Below, piece after piece: positions 46,445 through 57,504 of a stretch of 64,000 nt of DNA. Origin of the DNA: Cryptomeria japonica (taxonomy: Eukaryota > Streptophyta > Pinopsida > Cupressales > Cupressaceae); the NCBI RefSeq assembly GCF_030272615.1, contig NC_081411.1, positions 46,040,517-46,104,516 of the forward strand, given 5' to 3'. Made by a program: the position numbers and the translations under genes. The first letter of the stretch is position 1. Each line of letters opens with the position of its first letter. The notes beneath the pieces are model-generated. The model made no database searches. It was not told the origin of the DNA and worked only from the letters and a program-made list of their open reading frames with translations.

Positions 46445-46445
46445 A

Positions 46446-46457
46446 TCTCCCCCTTTG
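46446..46457 (-). promoter_or_regulatory. Element Z polypurine tract
   Basis: On the minus strand caaagggggaga precedes TGTTGGCATTATGG. Further tracts occur on the same strand at about 46515-46524, 46560-46570 and 46608-46618, a SIRE-type trait. The same tract occurs in N1 and N2. Confidence 0.85.
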
Positions 46458-46777
46458 GCATTGATGGAAATACTAGATGTGAAAAACATCTAAGTAAGAA
46501 GAAATACCAAACAAGTCTCCCCCTGTGGAAGACAACCAACAATCTCCTGAATATCATTGACTCTCCCCCTAATGTATACTACTCTTTTTATTTTTCACAT
46601 CAATATCTCTCCCCCTTTGACATCAATGCCATAAATCTGACAAAAATATCAAAGCAATAATATAAACCTTTGAATCTCAAAGCTGACTACTCCCCTTGAG
46701 TAGTAGCACCACTCATCAATGCTAGAATGAATAATATATCTGATAATGCATACTAGAATGATGACAAACTGCATCAA
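46458..46777 (-). other. Element Z 3' untranslated region
   Basis: Follows the RNase H stop and is marked by repeated purine tracts. No env-like frame is visible; small frames here are incidental. Confidence 0.5.
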
Positions 46778-48046
46778 TCAAGTCTCTACCGGAGGAGCAG
46801 AAACCCCTAACCTATCTCTCAAATACTCAAATGATTCCTTAGATAGCAGTTTAGTGAATATATTGGCAATTTGTTCTTTAGTGTTCACATAAACCAATTT
46901 GACTTCCTTTGCTTCTACCTTGTCCTTCATAAAGTTATTCTTTATTGATATATTCTTATTCTTAGAGTGAAAAACTAGATTCTTAGACATGTCACTAGCT
47001 GCAGAGTTATCACAGTAGATAACTACCAGTTCACTACAATTTAATTTGATATCCTTCAATATTTGCTTCATCCACAAGACTTGAGTGCAATTAGTTGATG
47101 CTGCAACATACTCATATTTTGTAGTAGATAAAGAAATGTATGACTACTTTTTGCTGATCCATGAAACCAATTTCTTTCCAAGAAAGAAAGTTCCACCAAA
47201 AATGCTATTCTTGTCATCAGTATCTCCTGCCCCATCTGAGTTAGTAAATGCACATAAAGTGCAATCATCATTTTTAGAATACCATTAACCATATTATTTT
47301 GTTCCTTGCAAATACCGAAATATCCTCTTTTCTCCACATTCACAATTTTCTTTAGGATTACTTTGATATCTTGAAACAATAATTACTGCATTCATAACAT
47401 TTGGTCTAGTCTGAGTTACATATAACAGACCACCAATCATAGACTTATACCTTGCCAGATTTACTGGTGTAGAATAATCCTTGATAGATAGTTTCTCACT
47501 TGTCACCATAGGAGTACTTACTGATTTGGAATTATCCATACCAAACTTCTTCAACAATTCCTTCAAATAGTTAGTTTGACAGATAAAAATGTCTTTGTCA
47601 GTTTGAGTAATCTGCAAACCTCAAAAAATCGCATCTCACCAATCATGGAAATTTCAATAATCAGAATATCATCATCAATGATCTTATAATATAAATTACT
47701 ATCATCACTACCTTTAGTAAAACCAAGCTTCAAAAGATATTTATTCAACCTTGCATACCAAACTCTAGGAGGTTGTTTCAAACCATATAAAGATTAATTC
47801 AATCTGTGAACCATATCCTTATCATCTGCCAGTGAAAATCCATTAGGTTGCTCAATGTATACTTCATCCTCAAGTTCACCATTTAAAAATGCACATTTAA
47901 CATCCATTTGATAAACCTTATAGTTCTTATAAGCTACATAGGAAAGAAATAGTCTAACAACTTCTATTCTAGATACAAGTGAAAATGTCTCACCATAATC
48001 AATTCCTTCCATTAGAGAATGTCCTTTACAAACCAATCTAGCCTTG
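46778..48046 (-). pseudogene. Element Z reverse transcriptase (C-terminal part) and RNase H, catalytic YVDD deleted
   Basis: Resumes at the N2 junction with NKARLVCKGHSLMEGIDYGE, then MDVKCAFLNGELEDEVYIEQ, a stop, SLYGLKQPPRVWYARLNKYL and DSNLYYKIIDDDILIIEI. The sequence then jumps to MIGEMRFFEV. The expected YVDD box and the following 20-25 residues are gone. After a frameshift comes LKELLKKFGMDNSKSVSTPM and, at 47077-46778, LVVIYCDNSAASDMSKN and ANIFTKLL of RNase H. The catalytic deletion alone would abolish activity. Confidence 0.85.
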
Positions 48047-48051
48047 TTTAT
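48047..48051. other. Left target-site duplication of N2 (tttat)
   Basis: Repeated exactly at 54629-54633. Removing N2 and one copy joins GQVVI with NKARLVCKG in frame in the Z reverse transcriptase. Confidence 0.9.
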
Positions 48052-48807
48052 TGTTGGCATTCTACACTCTTATTAGAATGGGTTATGTTGTCATTGATGG
48101 CAACCATCTGGAAACCATCTGGCATTCATGTGGTAAGCCACCGACACTTACTGGCACCTGCAATAGACATCTACATACATCGGCAGACACTTCACCGACA
48201 ACAACAACAATACATACCGACACTCTAGCCAACATAGAATAAACTTTTGTTTATTGTGTTTTAATGTAAATATCTTTTGTAATCTGACATGGTACATTGT
48301 AATAGACTCATATATGTATGAGATCTTGTAAGTCATTATGATATGAAGAGAATGAGAGAATGAGAGGATGTTATATGCGAATGCATAAGGCAAATTTTGC
48401 ATAAGGTTTTGGTCATAGAATGAGCTTAAACTGGTACTAAACTTGGCATAGTTGATGCTGATTTGAAGCAGTACATTGTATTGGATTTCATAATCAACTT
48501 TTGTAGTCAGTGTGACTCTTATTGAGTAGTGAGATCTAGATAGTTGGCCTCCCTGCATGTGCAAGCCCCTCATTGTAAGTAATATTTATTCATTGGCCAG
48601 TGAGTGAATATTGTGGGTCACAAATCCCATCGAGTTTTTTCCCACACTGGGTTTTCTCATTAAATATCTTGTGTTATGGTGTGTTCTTTATGTTGTCTCT
48701 ATTATTCTTATTTGTTGCATTAATTCTTATTTACCGATACACTCTAACTGGTTAGATATTGATTCACCCCCCCTCTCAAGTATTTGGGACTATCATTAAT
48801 CCTAACA
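48052..48807 (+). repeat. N2 5' LTR (756 bp)
   Basis: TGTTGGCATTCTACACTC...ATCCTAACA. A TATA-like tcatatatgtatgag lies at about 48308-48322. C-run ttcaccccccctctcaag near the U5 end, as in N1 and Z. Confidence 0.92.
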
Positions 48808-48809
48808 AT

Positions 48810-48821
48810 TGGTATCAGAGC
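48810..48821 (+). promoter_or_regulatory. N2 primer binding site (initiator tRNA-Met)
   Basis: TGGTATCAGAGC, two bases after the LTR, identical to N1. Confidence 0.94.
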
Positions 48822-48878
48822 ATGGTCCTCTATTTTCAAAATCCTAACAACTTGAGGAAGATTCTTACACCGGTACAA

Positions 48879-49991
48879 ATGGAGAATTTAAGAAAATAAT
48901 TGGAAGGAGCTCTTGTAGATTATGATGTAGAAAAATTGTATAATATCAAACTCAAAGATGATCTAAGGATTGCACAGGAATTCATTCAAGGACTTCAGGA
49001 GAATCTTACTATAGCTCGAAATAAAAGAAAATAACTTCATGAGAAGATGTAGAAAGATGATGATGAAAAGGAAACTCTTAATGAACTTGTGAACAAGTTG
49101 AGATTAGAGAACTGTAACTTGAAGAATGAAATGCAAGACATGACTCTGAGGTTTTGTAAAGACATTGAAGATAGGAAGAAGAATGAAGAAGAATTGATTA
49201 GGAGACTTAATGATGTTGGAAATGAAAATCTAAGACTTGGTCATGAAAATTATATGCTAAAGACAGACCTGATTCACATGCAACATGATAAAACTGAGCT
49301 TATCAGACAAAAGGGAATTTTGGAAAATGAATTGGCTACTGCAAATCAACACAAAGAAAAATTCAAGAAAAGTTCAGAGGAACTTGATAACCTGCTGAAA
49401 AGTTAAAAACCTAAAGGAGATACTAATGGACTTGGATTTGAAGTTGGAGAAAGTTCTAGTACTACAAACAATAATGATCACAACAAACTGGTAAGATAAC
49501 CTAGTGCTTGTAAATTTAATGGGAAATGCTTTAACAGTAACAAGTATGGTCATAGAACAAATCGGTGTAGACCTAGAAATCATCAGAACATTAATGCACC
49601 CACCGATCAATGTTCCAAATGCAACAAAGCTTGTCATAATTCAGAAAACTGCAGAACGAATATAAGATGTTATGCTTGTGGAAGATTTGGGCAGTTATCT
49701 AACCAATGTAGAACACAAACCAGCATAGGATATGGAAAGGCTATTTAGAAGAATAATATAACTTGTTATTCTTGTAGCAAGATTGGACATATTGTAAAAT
49801 TCTATAGAAGCAAGACTTCACCGAAAAATAATAAAGGATCCAATTTGAAAGGCAAAGAAAAGGTAGATGATGTAAAACAATAATTTTCAAAACAATTGAT
49901 TAAGAAGAGAGATCATAATGTTGATGAAACTGTCTCTGCACCGATACAATAGAGTAACCCTCCACCGGCAAGAGAATCTTCATCCAACTGA
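48879..49991 (+). pseudogene. N2 gag-like protein: coiled coil plus zinc knuckles
   Basis: A 370-codon frame from ATG 48879 to TGA 49989-49991, no frameshift but about eight nonsense codons, including near 48897, 49032 and 49404. Coiled-coil part: KNEEELIRRLNDVGNENLRL, QKGILENELATANQHKEKFK. Knuckles are damaged: CFNSNKYGHRTNRC, CSKCNKACHNSENC (Gly to Cys), CYACGRFGQLSNQC (His to Gln) and CYSCSKIGHIVKFY (last Cys to Tyr). Homologous to 29339-30496 along its length. Role as for N1. Confidence 0.75.
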
Positions 49992-50295
49992 TAAATAACC
50001 CTTTGGGGGTATTGCAGGAAATTGAATACCACACAGATTACCCTCGGTTGATGGTGAAAAGATTGATTTCTTCTTTACCGGCAGATGTGTTACGTTTTCA
50101 TTTAAACTGACAAGCATTTAATGCGGTTGGCAAGAGAAAAGTCATTATAAATCATCGGATTTCCCTCATTTTTTATTCACCAAGCATTCAAATTAGCAGA
50201 GAGTGCAAAAACTGAGCGAAGGCATTCAAGAAAAGGTGTCAAGCGATTTCTTTCAAGCATTCATAATACTTTAAGGTAGTGAAAGGTATTTTTCA
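49992..50295 (+). other. N2 spacer between gag-like ORF and ORF2
   Basis: Non-coding, similar in length to the N1 spacer. The last bases before the ORF2 ATG (agtgaaaggtatttttcaatgg) resemble N1 (agtaaaaggtattttatcatgg). Confidence 0.5.
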
Positions 50296-53200
50296 ATGGC
50301 TTCCTCTTATGCTCCCAAGTTTATTGCGAACCCTACTATTGTGGAAAACATAAAATGCCCTAGGCCCATGTTTACAATAATTCCCGAAGTAGCTAAGCAA
50401 GATGATTCCATAGGGGTATTTTCAAATATTTCTAAAGCTGTAGCTTATGTTGAAGACCCTAGGATATATATAAATTGCAACATAGAAGAATTAGGTTATG
50501 AAGATTTGATGAAAATGTTTAGAAGGGTAATTTGTGATGAAAATGGCACTGTTAAACCTGAACACAAGATTGTGGAGACTTTAGGTTTTGTTGAGATATT
50601 GAAAATTCCCCAATTCCTAGAAGTAGTGAGAATTGTCCTAAGTAGAGCACATGGACAATTTTTATGGTTGGATTCTGTCTGCAAAATAACCCAACAAGCA
50701 ATTAGGGCAGTAACTAGTTTACCCTCAACTGACAGCAGACCTGAAAAAAAAAGAAGGTTCCTAACAACAAAGTAATGACCTTAACTGGAGCAACATCAGA
50801 CAGTAGATCACTAAGACTGAATGATATCAAAGACATCAATGTTTGATTCATAAGTATGGTGTTAGGTTACAAAACTACACATGCAAACATGCTTATTTCA
50901 GTTTCTAGTCTTTGCATTAACGATGCTTATAAAATGGTTAACAACAATGCAATGATATATGTGTGTGAATTGCTAAAAGATGAACTCATTGATAATTTGA
51001 AAAATATTAAAGGAGATAAGAAAGGGACATTTCACTTTGGTATTCTCTTAGTATGCTTAATGTTGTATTTAACTAAGGAAATCCATGGTACAGGACTGAT
51101 AGACTTTGGTTATGACATACCGGTAGGAAAACAATTACAAGAAGTTTTCACTGGCATGGAAACTGCAAAGGATAATAACATAACAGAATATTTTAAAGCT
51201 TTCCAAACAAAAATGAAAACCAAAGAAAGAATACTACAGAGTTTAGTGGACAAATACAACAAAGAAATCTGTTTTGTTATTAAGAAGGATGAGACATGGA
51301 CGGAAGTTGTTCTTCCTTGAACTATCTAGGTAACTGAAATGGGTTATGAGGTAGATCTCAACATTATTGAGACTTACACAAAAGCTTTGTTAGATGCACC
51401 AAGAGAATCAACATAACAAGTTTTTGGTAGTGCTGAAACTATTGAGAGTGGTGTAAAAACAATGAATCAAAGAAATAAAAGAGAAAAGTATATTAGGGAT
51501 GCCTCGAAGAAATTAAAGGAAATCAAATAAAATTTTATGAACTTTACTGGGATAATGACTAGTAAGCTTGAAGGACTGCAACTGGAGACACATTTCACCG
51601 GTTGGCACATCTTCTGGAACCGATAGTGACAAGGCAGCAAAGTTCAAAAGAGTTGAGAGGAAGAGAAAATTTTCACCGATACCCTCTCCTTCACCTAAAA
51701 GAATAAGGACCTTGAGGAAGAAACAACAGGTAGTAAGGGAATCGGCCAAGAAACTATCTCCCATGAAGAAACAGAAACTGGTCACACCTTCATTAGATGG
51801 TTTGTTAAATGAAATAACTGATGATGGAAATCTGGCTAATGTGAGTAAATTGTACAATTCATTTAATGATTCCAACAAGGAAAGCATTGAGAACTATATT
51901 ATCTTACACTTGGACATATATAAGAAAGTCTTAATTTAAGTTGTGGATTATTTACCAAATGAACTATATAGAACATTAGATGCAAAAAGGATAGTAGTGA
52001 TGGAATTGGATAAGAAACTAAAAGTTGAAAAACTTCTAGCTATTCATTCTGTGAATTCAAAAGAAGAAATTGGTGAATTGATTTGTGAGGCTAACAGATT
52101 TGTTTTTGCCAGTGGTCACCAGCAAGTAAGTTTGATGGCAGGTAGAATAAATGATATTGCATAGGAGACTGCTGATAAATGGGATATATTTTTTGTGGAA
52201 AAATAAAAACAAGAGGAATTGAACCGACCAAAGAAAACATTCAAAGTGTATCAGAAGGATAAGGATATGGGCAAAGGAAATATTGGTGGAATTCAAAATA
52301 TCAAGATTATTGATAATATACCATCACCACCTTTGGATACTACACTGGTACATACTGATGATCCACCAGTTACTGAAGGTGTCACACATGATGACACTAA
52401 TCCTGAATCTAAAATACTTTTTACCATGAATGTGGATACTCAAGAAGTGAATATTATTATGGATAAGGATACTACAGAGGTTAAGGATGATAATATCAAC
52501 AATGACAACATTGTTGAGAAACTGGTAGAGACTGAGATCCCAATAGAGCAACCATTGGATACTATAAAAACTACTGAAGTAAAAGATGCTGACATAAGGC
52601 CACCTAAGACAGAGATGGTGACAGCTAAGAAACCTATAGAGGTAGAGGTACATATTGAGGTAGAGAAACTGGTAATCACTAAGACACCCAAACCAGCAGA
52701 CAAACCTTTACCAGTTGAAATGAAAACATAGGTTGATCCACACGAGGTAAACACAAGAAAAATGGTTACAAATGTTGGAAGCACAAAGGTAATAAAGGTA
52801 ACTGGTCAGACATCCAACACTTCATCAAGTGATTTCAAACCTACAAATATTACTAAAGTACTCCTAGATTCAATCAAGAAGATAACAAATTGCAATGCAT
52901 TGGCCTACAAGGCAATTGATGACACTTTACCAATTCTGAAGTTGATTGCACCAAATTGTAACATTGATCACATCAAGGATTCTTTAGGTAAATTGGACAC
53001 ATTGTCCAAATTCATTGGTGACAATGTAATAACGGTTGATAAAGTAAATGAGGATACAAGAAAGGACATAGTTGAAAAGAATAAGAAAAAATTCTTTGAT
53101 GATACCATAAAGAAGTGCACTGAACACCTGAACACATTATTACCAGATCTGAACTCTATAATTTTGGAATATAAAGAGCTATACAGAGAAACATGCAAAG

Positions 53201-53621
53201 CAAACATTCTAACAAAGGATATTGACAAGGAAATCAGTAAAATGCAGAAAGAAATTGAAGACATAGTTGATAACATAATTGGCTCATCCAGCCACATATT
53301 AGTTGTTGAGCAAGAAATGGTAGTCTTTGAAGAAAAACAAGACAAACTTGAGAAAGAAAGGCAAGAATAAGGTCTCAAATCAAAGAATCAAAAAATAAAC
53401 TTGGTCCAAAACTAGACAATCTTATATCACAGAGAATGGAAATATCCAAGGGATTACTTCAAGGAGAATGATAACTGAAAGAGCACATGCATCATCTTAC
53501 TGACATGATCCAATAGACTGAGGCAACCTTGAAATATAGCAAAAGGTTTATGCAAAGTCTTAATTTGGTTTTAGCAAATATCTTTCAAATTGTAACCAAC
53601 CGGTTACGAACCTTGAGGTGA
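50296..53621 (+). pseudogene. N2 ORF2: unknown large protein homologous to N1 ORF2
   Basis: Starts MASSYAPKFIANPTIV at 50296. It is open to about 50775, shifts frame near 50750-50860 and back before 51568, then continues 51568-53370 with a few stops. The tail shifts again and ends at TGA 53619-53621. Shared blocks with N1 are IIPEVAK, YVEDPRIYI, CNIEELG, IVETLGF, GYDIPVGK, LDIYKKV, EVLL/KVLL-DSIKKITNC and YKAIDDTLPILKLIAPNC. Middle linker PSPSPKRIRTLRKKQQ parallels PSPRRTRQKQQ of N1. C-terminal third is coiled coil (LTKDIDKEISKMQKEIED). About 1,100 codons. No known domain found. Substitutions between copies are often conservative, which hints that the protein was under selection before decay. 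Confidence 0.78.
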
Positions 53622-53803
53622 AATTTTTTTGGCAATCATGTAGCTATTTTTGAAACCTTTGTCATTGATGTCAAAGGGGGAGTACTGGAGAGAGAAAAAT
53701 ACATATTCAGAGGAGATCATTTTCTCAAGGGGAGAACATCTGTTTGGACAACTTTTTTTTGAAAAAAAATTGGATTTTTCTCATGAGTGTTGTCATTAAT
53801 GCC

Positions 53804-53814
53804 AAAGGGGGAGA
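53804..53814 (+). promoter_or_regulatory. N2 polypurine tract
   Basis: aaagggggaga before the 3' LTR; an earlier copy, aaagggggag, lies at about 53674-53683. Identical to N1 and Z. Confidence 0.85.
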
Positions 53815-53815
53815 T

Positions 53816-54628
53816 TGTTGGCATTCTACACTCTTATGAGAATAGGTGATGTTCTCATTGATGGAAACCACATGGAAACCATCTGGCAACCATCTAGAAT
53901 CCTTCTCGCATTCATTTGGTAAGCCAACGATAGTTACCAACACCGGCAATAGACATCTACATACACCGACAAGCACTTCACCATAAGCGGCAACAATACA
54001 TAACGACACTCTAGCTGACAGGGAATAAACTTTTGTTTATTGTATTTTAATGTAAATATCTTTTGTAAGCCAACATGGTACATTTTAATAGACTCATATA
54101 TGTATGAGATCTTGTAATTCATTATGATATGAAGAGAATGAGAGGATGTTATATGCGAATGCATAAGGCAAATTTTGTATAAGGTTTTGGTTATAGAATG
54201 AGCTTAAATTGGTACTAAACCTAGCATAGTTGATGCTGATTTGAAGTAGTACATTGTATTGGATTTCATAATCCACTTTTGTAGTCAATATGACTCCTAT
54301 TAAGTAGTGAGCTCTAGGCAGTTGGCCTCCTTGCATGTGCAGGCCCTTCATTGTAAGTAATATTTATTCATTGGCCAGTGAGTGAATAATGTGGGTCACA
54401 AATCCCACTGAGGTTTTTCCCACATTGGATTTCCTCATTAAATATCCTGTGTTATGGTTTGTTTTGTATGCTATCTCTATTATTCTTATTTGCTGCATTA
54501 ATTCTTATTTACTGGTACACTGTTTTGGGATGCAAAGTTCTTAATAAGTCTAAATATTCTACTAATTGATTAGATACTGATTCACCCCCCACCTCTCAAT
54601 ATCTTTGGGACTATCATTAATCCTAACA
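53816..54628 (+). repeat. N2 3' LTR (813 bp)
   Basis: Close match to 48052-48807 with a small internal duplication around gaaaccatctggcaaccatct (53875-53905) and an extra block near 54520-54560. Confidence 0.92.
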
Positions 54629-54633
54629 TTTAT

Positions 54634-54861
54634 TACAACTTGACCATCCTGATTTAGTTTATTCCTAAAAACCCATTTAGTTCCAATAACATTCTTATTT
54701 TTAGGTCGGGGAACTAAAGTCCAAGTTTCATTCTTCTCTATCTGGTCTAATTCATCTTCTGTAGCCTTTAACCAATGTTTACCTTTACAAAATTCAATAA
54801 CAAATGCCGATTCAACTTGATAAATAAGACATACCTCTTCATTTGCCAATCTTCTTGTCAT
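54634..54861 (-). pseudogene. Element Z reverse transcriptase, N-terminal part
   Basis: Contains GKHWLKATEDELDQIEKNET, WTLVPRPKNKNVIGTKWVFR and NKLNQDGQVVI, the entry to the copia RT domain. It is cut by N2 immediately after GQVVI and continues at 48046. The remaining residues of the open frame past that point (54562-54630) are N2 LTR sequence, not Z protein. Confidence 0.85.
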
Positions 54862-54951
54862 AACTCCCTCATTCTCATCTTCAGTGATTTGATCTTCAGA
54901 ATGATTTAATCTTACATATCTTGGTGTCTTCTGAACTTTAGGTTCACTGCT

Positions 54952-56382
54952 CTAATCATCAATCATAGTTGAATTTGTTGATTGTTTTAGTGTAACTATC
55001 TTAGTTTCCTGTACTAGTTGAGGCATTTCCAGTTCAGTTATGATCATTTCTACTATTGGTTCCCTATTATATGATATAGATTGATTTTTGTAGTGCTCAT
55101 CCACTTTCACATTAACACTCTCCACAATTTTCTGCAATCTTTTATTATAACATCTATATGCTTTGCTTTGAATTGAATAACCAATAAATATCCCTTCATC
55201 ACATCCAGGATCAAACTTTCCAATTGAATCATCTCTTTTGATATAACATTTACTTCCAAAAATTCTGAAATATTTAACAATAGGTGTATGTCCAAACCAT
55301 AATTCATTAGGGGTCTTACCAGTTTCACCTTTGATGTGAACTCTGTTGAATGTGTAAACTTTTGTACTAATTGCTTCTCTCTAATAGATAGGAGGCAATT
55401 TGGCTTCCATCATCATAGATCTTTCTGCATCCAAAATGGTTCTAATCTTTCTTTCCATAACTCCATTCTGCTGAATAGTCTGACATGCAGATAAATGTCT
55501 CCTGATACCATTTGTCTCATAGTAAGTATTAAATTCATGAGAAGTGAAATCATCACCATGATCTGATCTTAGACATTTGATTTTTAATCCAGTTTTTGTT
55601 TCAACCTTTGCTTTAAAGATCTTGAATTTCTCAAAGGCTTCAGACTTCTCCCTTAGAAAAGTTACCCACATCATCCTAGAATAGTCATCAATAATCAACA
55701 TGAAATACCTATCACCTTGAAAGCTTCTAGTCCTTGCTAGACCACATAAGTCAGTCTGAATCAAATGAAGTACATCATTATATTTATCATGTGTGCTCTT
55801 AAAATAACTTCTAACTTTCTTTCCCAATTGACATTCCTTACATACCGGATTATGAGGCTTCATAATCTTAGGTATATCTCTAATTGCTTTAGTTCAACTG
55901 ATCTTAACATTACTATCAAAATTAACATGACAAAACCTCTTATGCTATAACCAACTCTCATCAATATGAGCAATCAAACATGTCTTATTACAAGTTTTCA
56001 AGTGAAAAATATTACCTCCAGTGTGAATACTGGTTGCAATCTCCAAACCAGTCTTGTTAATGATTTTGCATTTTATATCTCTACACTGAAGTTGGAAACC
56101 CTTGTCCACCAATTGACCAACACTCAAAAGATTATGCTTTAAACCTTCTACATAATAGACATTATCAATGTTATGCTTACCATCTAGAGAAACAATACCT
56201 CTACCTTTGATCATACATGCTTTGTCATCTCCAAATCTGACTTGACTGCCATTGTATTGTTGCAAGGACACAAAATTCCCTTTATCTCTAGTCATATGAT
56301 GTGAGCATCCACTATCAATTACCCATTCATCCTTATCTTCAACTTTTTCTACCAGGGCCTTTTCTTTATTTTTTAGAGCCAT
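54952..56382 (-). pseudogene. Element Z protease, pre-integrase and integrase
   Basis: Protease: WVIDSGCSHHMTRDKGNF and GLKHNLLSVGQLVDKGFQLQ (56382-55945). Integrase: NPVCKECQLGKKVRSYFKS of the zinc finger, HLIQTDLCG (first Asp), KIKCLRSDHGDDF (second Asp) and QQNGVMERK (Glu) in 55863-55381, so DDE residues are present. The C-terminal part has GKTPNELWFGHTPIVKYFRI and DEGIFIGYSIQSKAYR (55328-55107) after a short frame change. Most pieces share one frame, with stops near 55942 and 55380. It is the least damaged enzyme of Z. Confidence 0.87.
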
Positions 56383-56502
56383 TTCCAGTTCATCTTCTTT
56401 TAAATCATAGAATGCCCATTCCTTTCCATTGTCGGATCCACTAGTAGAGTCTTTTGTTGGTTCATCTCCAAAGTCATCAGTTACTCCTTCCTCATCCTCT
56501 AT

Positions 56503-57446
56503 CTAGCATTGTTTCTTAGGCTTAAATGATTTCTTAACTCTTTCCTCAAACCTTGCATTCCTTTCAAGACATCTAGATGAAAAATGACCAATCTTATTAC
56601 ATGAAAAACATTTAAAAGGTATTTTTCTTTCATACTTACTTCTTGTCGGACCTTTAGGTACTCTTCTAGCAAATAAGGCTTCAAGTTGCTTAAATTCTTC
56701 ATCTTCTTTCCTCATGTCTTCAAATTGTTTTGCATATAGGAATTTCCAATCACTTTTGCCAGTAGATGATGATGATGATGCATGAAAAGAAGGTTCAGAC
56801 CCTATAACTCTAGAAGATCCAAATTCTTCAAGCTCAAAAGAAGATAATTTTCCAATCAGAATGTCTCTGTTAATTAAACAGTTTTCCATTGTTCTCAACT
56901 TATTAATTGCAGTTGCCTTTATCTTGTAATCCGGTGGAAGGTTTCTCAAGACTTTGGAAAGTATTTCATCTTCACTCAGATATCCTCCACAACATTGAAT
57001 TCCCATAACAATCTCATTTACTCTTTCCATAAACACAACAATTCTTCCATTATCTTCCATCTTCAATTTTTCATATCTTACCCAGTAGCCATCAAGTTTG
57101 GAAATTTTGACAGTAGGATCACCTTCATTCAGTGTTTGTTATTTGTCCCACATAACCTTTTCCGATGATTTATCAGTCAATCCCATGATCTGCTAATCAG
57201 TAAGTGCACACAAGAGGGCTTCTCTAGCTCTGCAATCATTTTCAATATTCTTATCCAAGTCTGTAAGAGCAAGATTGCTAGATGTCGGATCATAAGGTGT
57301 ATCTTATTTATCTCCCAAATATCCTTTCCAAGACATCTAAGATGAGTCTCCATTCCAATTTTCCATATCCCATAATTTGTTCCATCAAGCTTAGGGATTT
57401 ATCTTCTGAGAATAGTTGTTAGTGGATTTGAAGTGTTAGCTATCAT
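56503..57446 (-). pseudogene. Element Z gag with CCHC zinc knuckle
   Basis: A likely ATG at 57444-57446 begins MIANTSNPLTTILRR, followed by IPKLDGTNYGIWKIGMETHL, which is the UBN2/DUF4219-type entry of copia Gag. Stops and shifts follow to 57070. From 57066 the frame is open: VVFMERVNEIVMGIQCCGGY, ILSKVLRNLPPDYKIKATAI, then the knuckle CFSCNKIGHFSSRC. A basic, then acidic tail runs on toward the protease frame (same phase). Confidence 0.82.
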
Positions 57447-57490
57447 AGGATCTACCTCAAGTGGTTAAGCTTCTGCAAAAGAGGATCAAA

Positions 57491-57502
57491 GCTTTGATAC
57501 CA
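57491..57502 (-). promoter_or_regulatory. Element Z primer binding site
   Basis: Minus strand TGGTATCAAAGC, two bases beyond the LTR end ATCCTAACA. One base differs from the initiator-Met site of N1 and N2 (G to A). Confidence 0.88.
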
Positions 57503-57504
57503 AT

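Larger units (their letters stand above)
48052..54628 (+). mobile_element. N2: second pol-less copia element of the N family, nested in Z
   Basis: 6577 bp, LTRs 48052-48807 and 53816-54628, PBS 48810-48821, polypurine tract 53804-53814, perfect tttat duplication. Interior layout equals N1: gag-like ORF, spacer of about 300 bases, large ORF2, 3' region with G-runs. No pol. It lies opposite to and inside the RT gene of Z, so it jumped after Z did. It is diverged from N1 both in LTRs and proteins, which indicates a different subfamily. Confidence 0.9.

Noticed and set aside
48148-48573. Long minus-strand ORFs in N2 LTRs (also 54094-54351)
   Set aside because: They follow LTR similarity only, differ in phase between the two LTRs and have no N1 counterpart.
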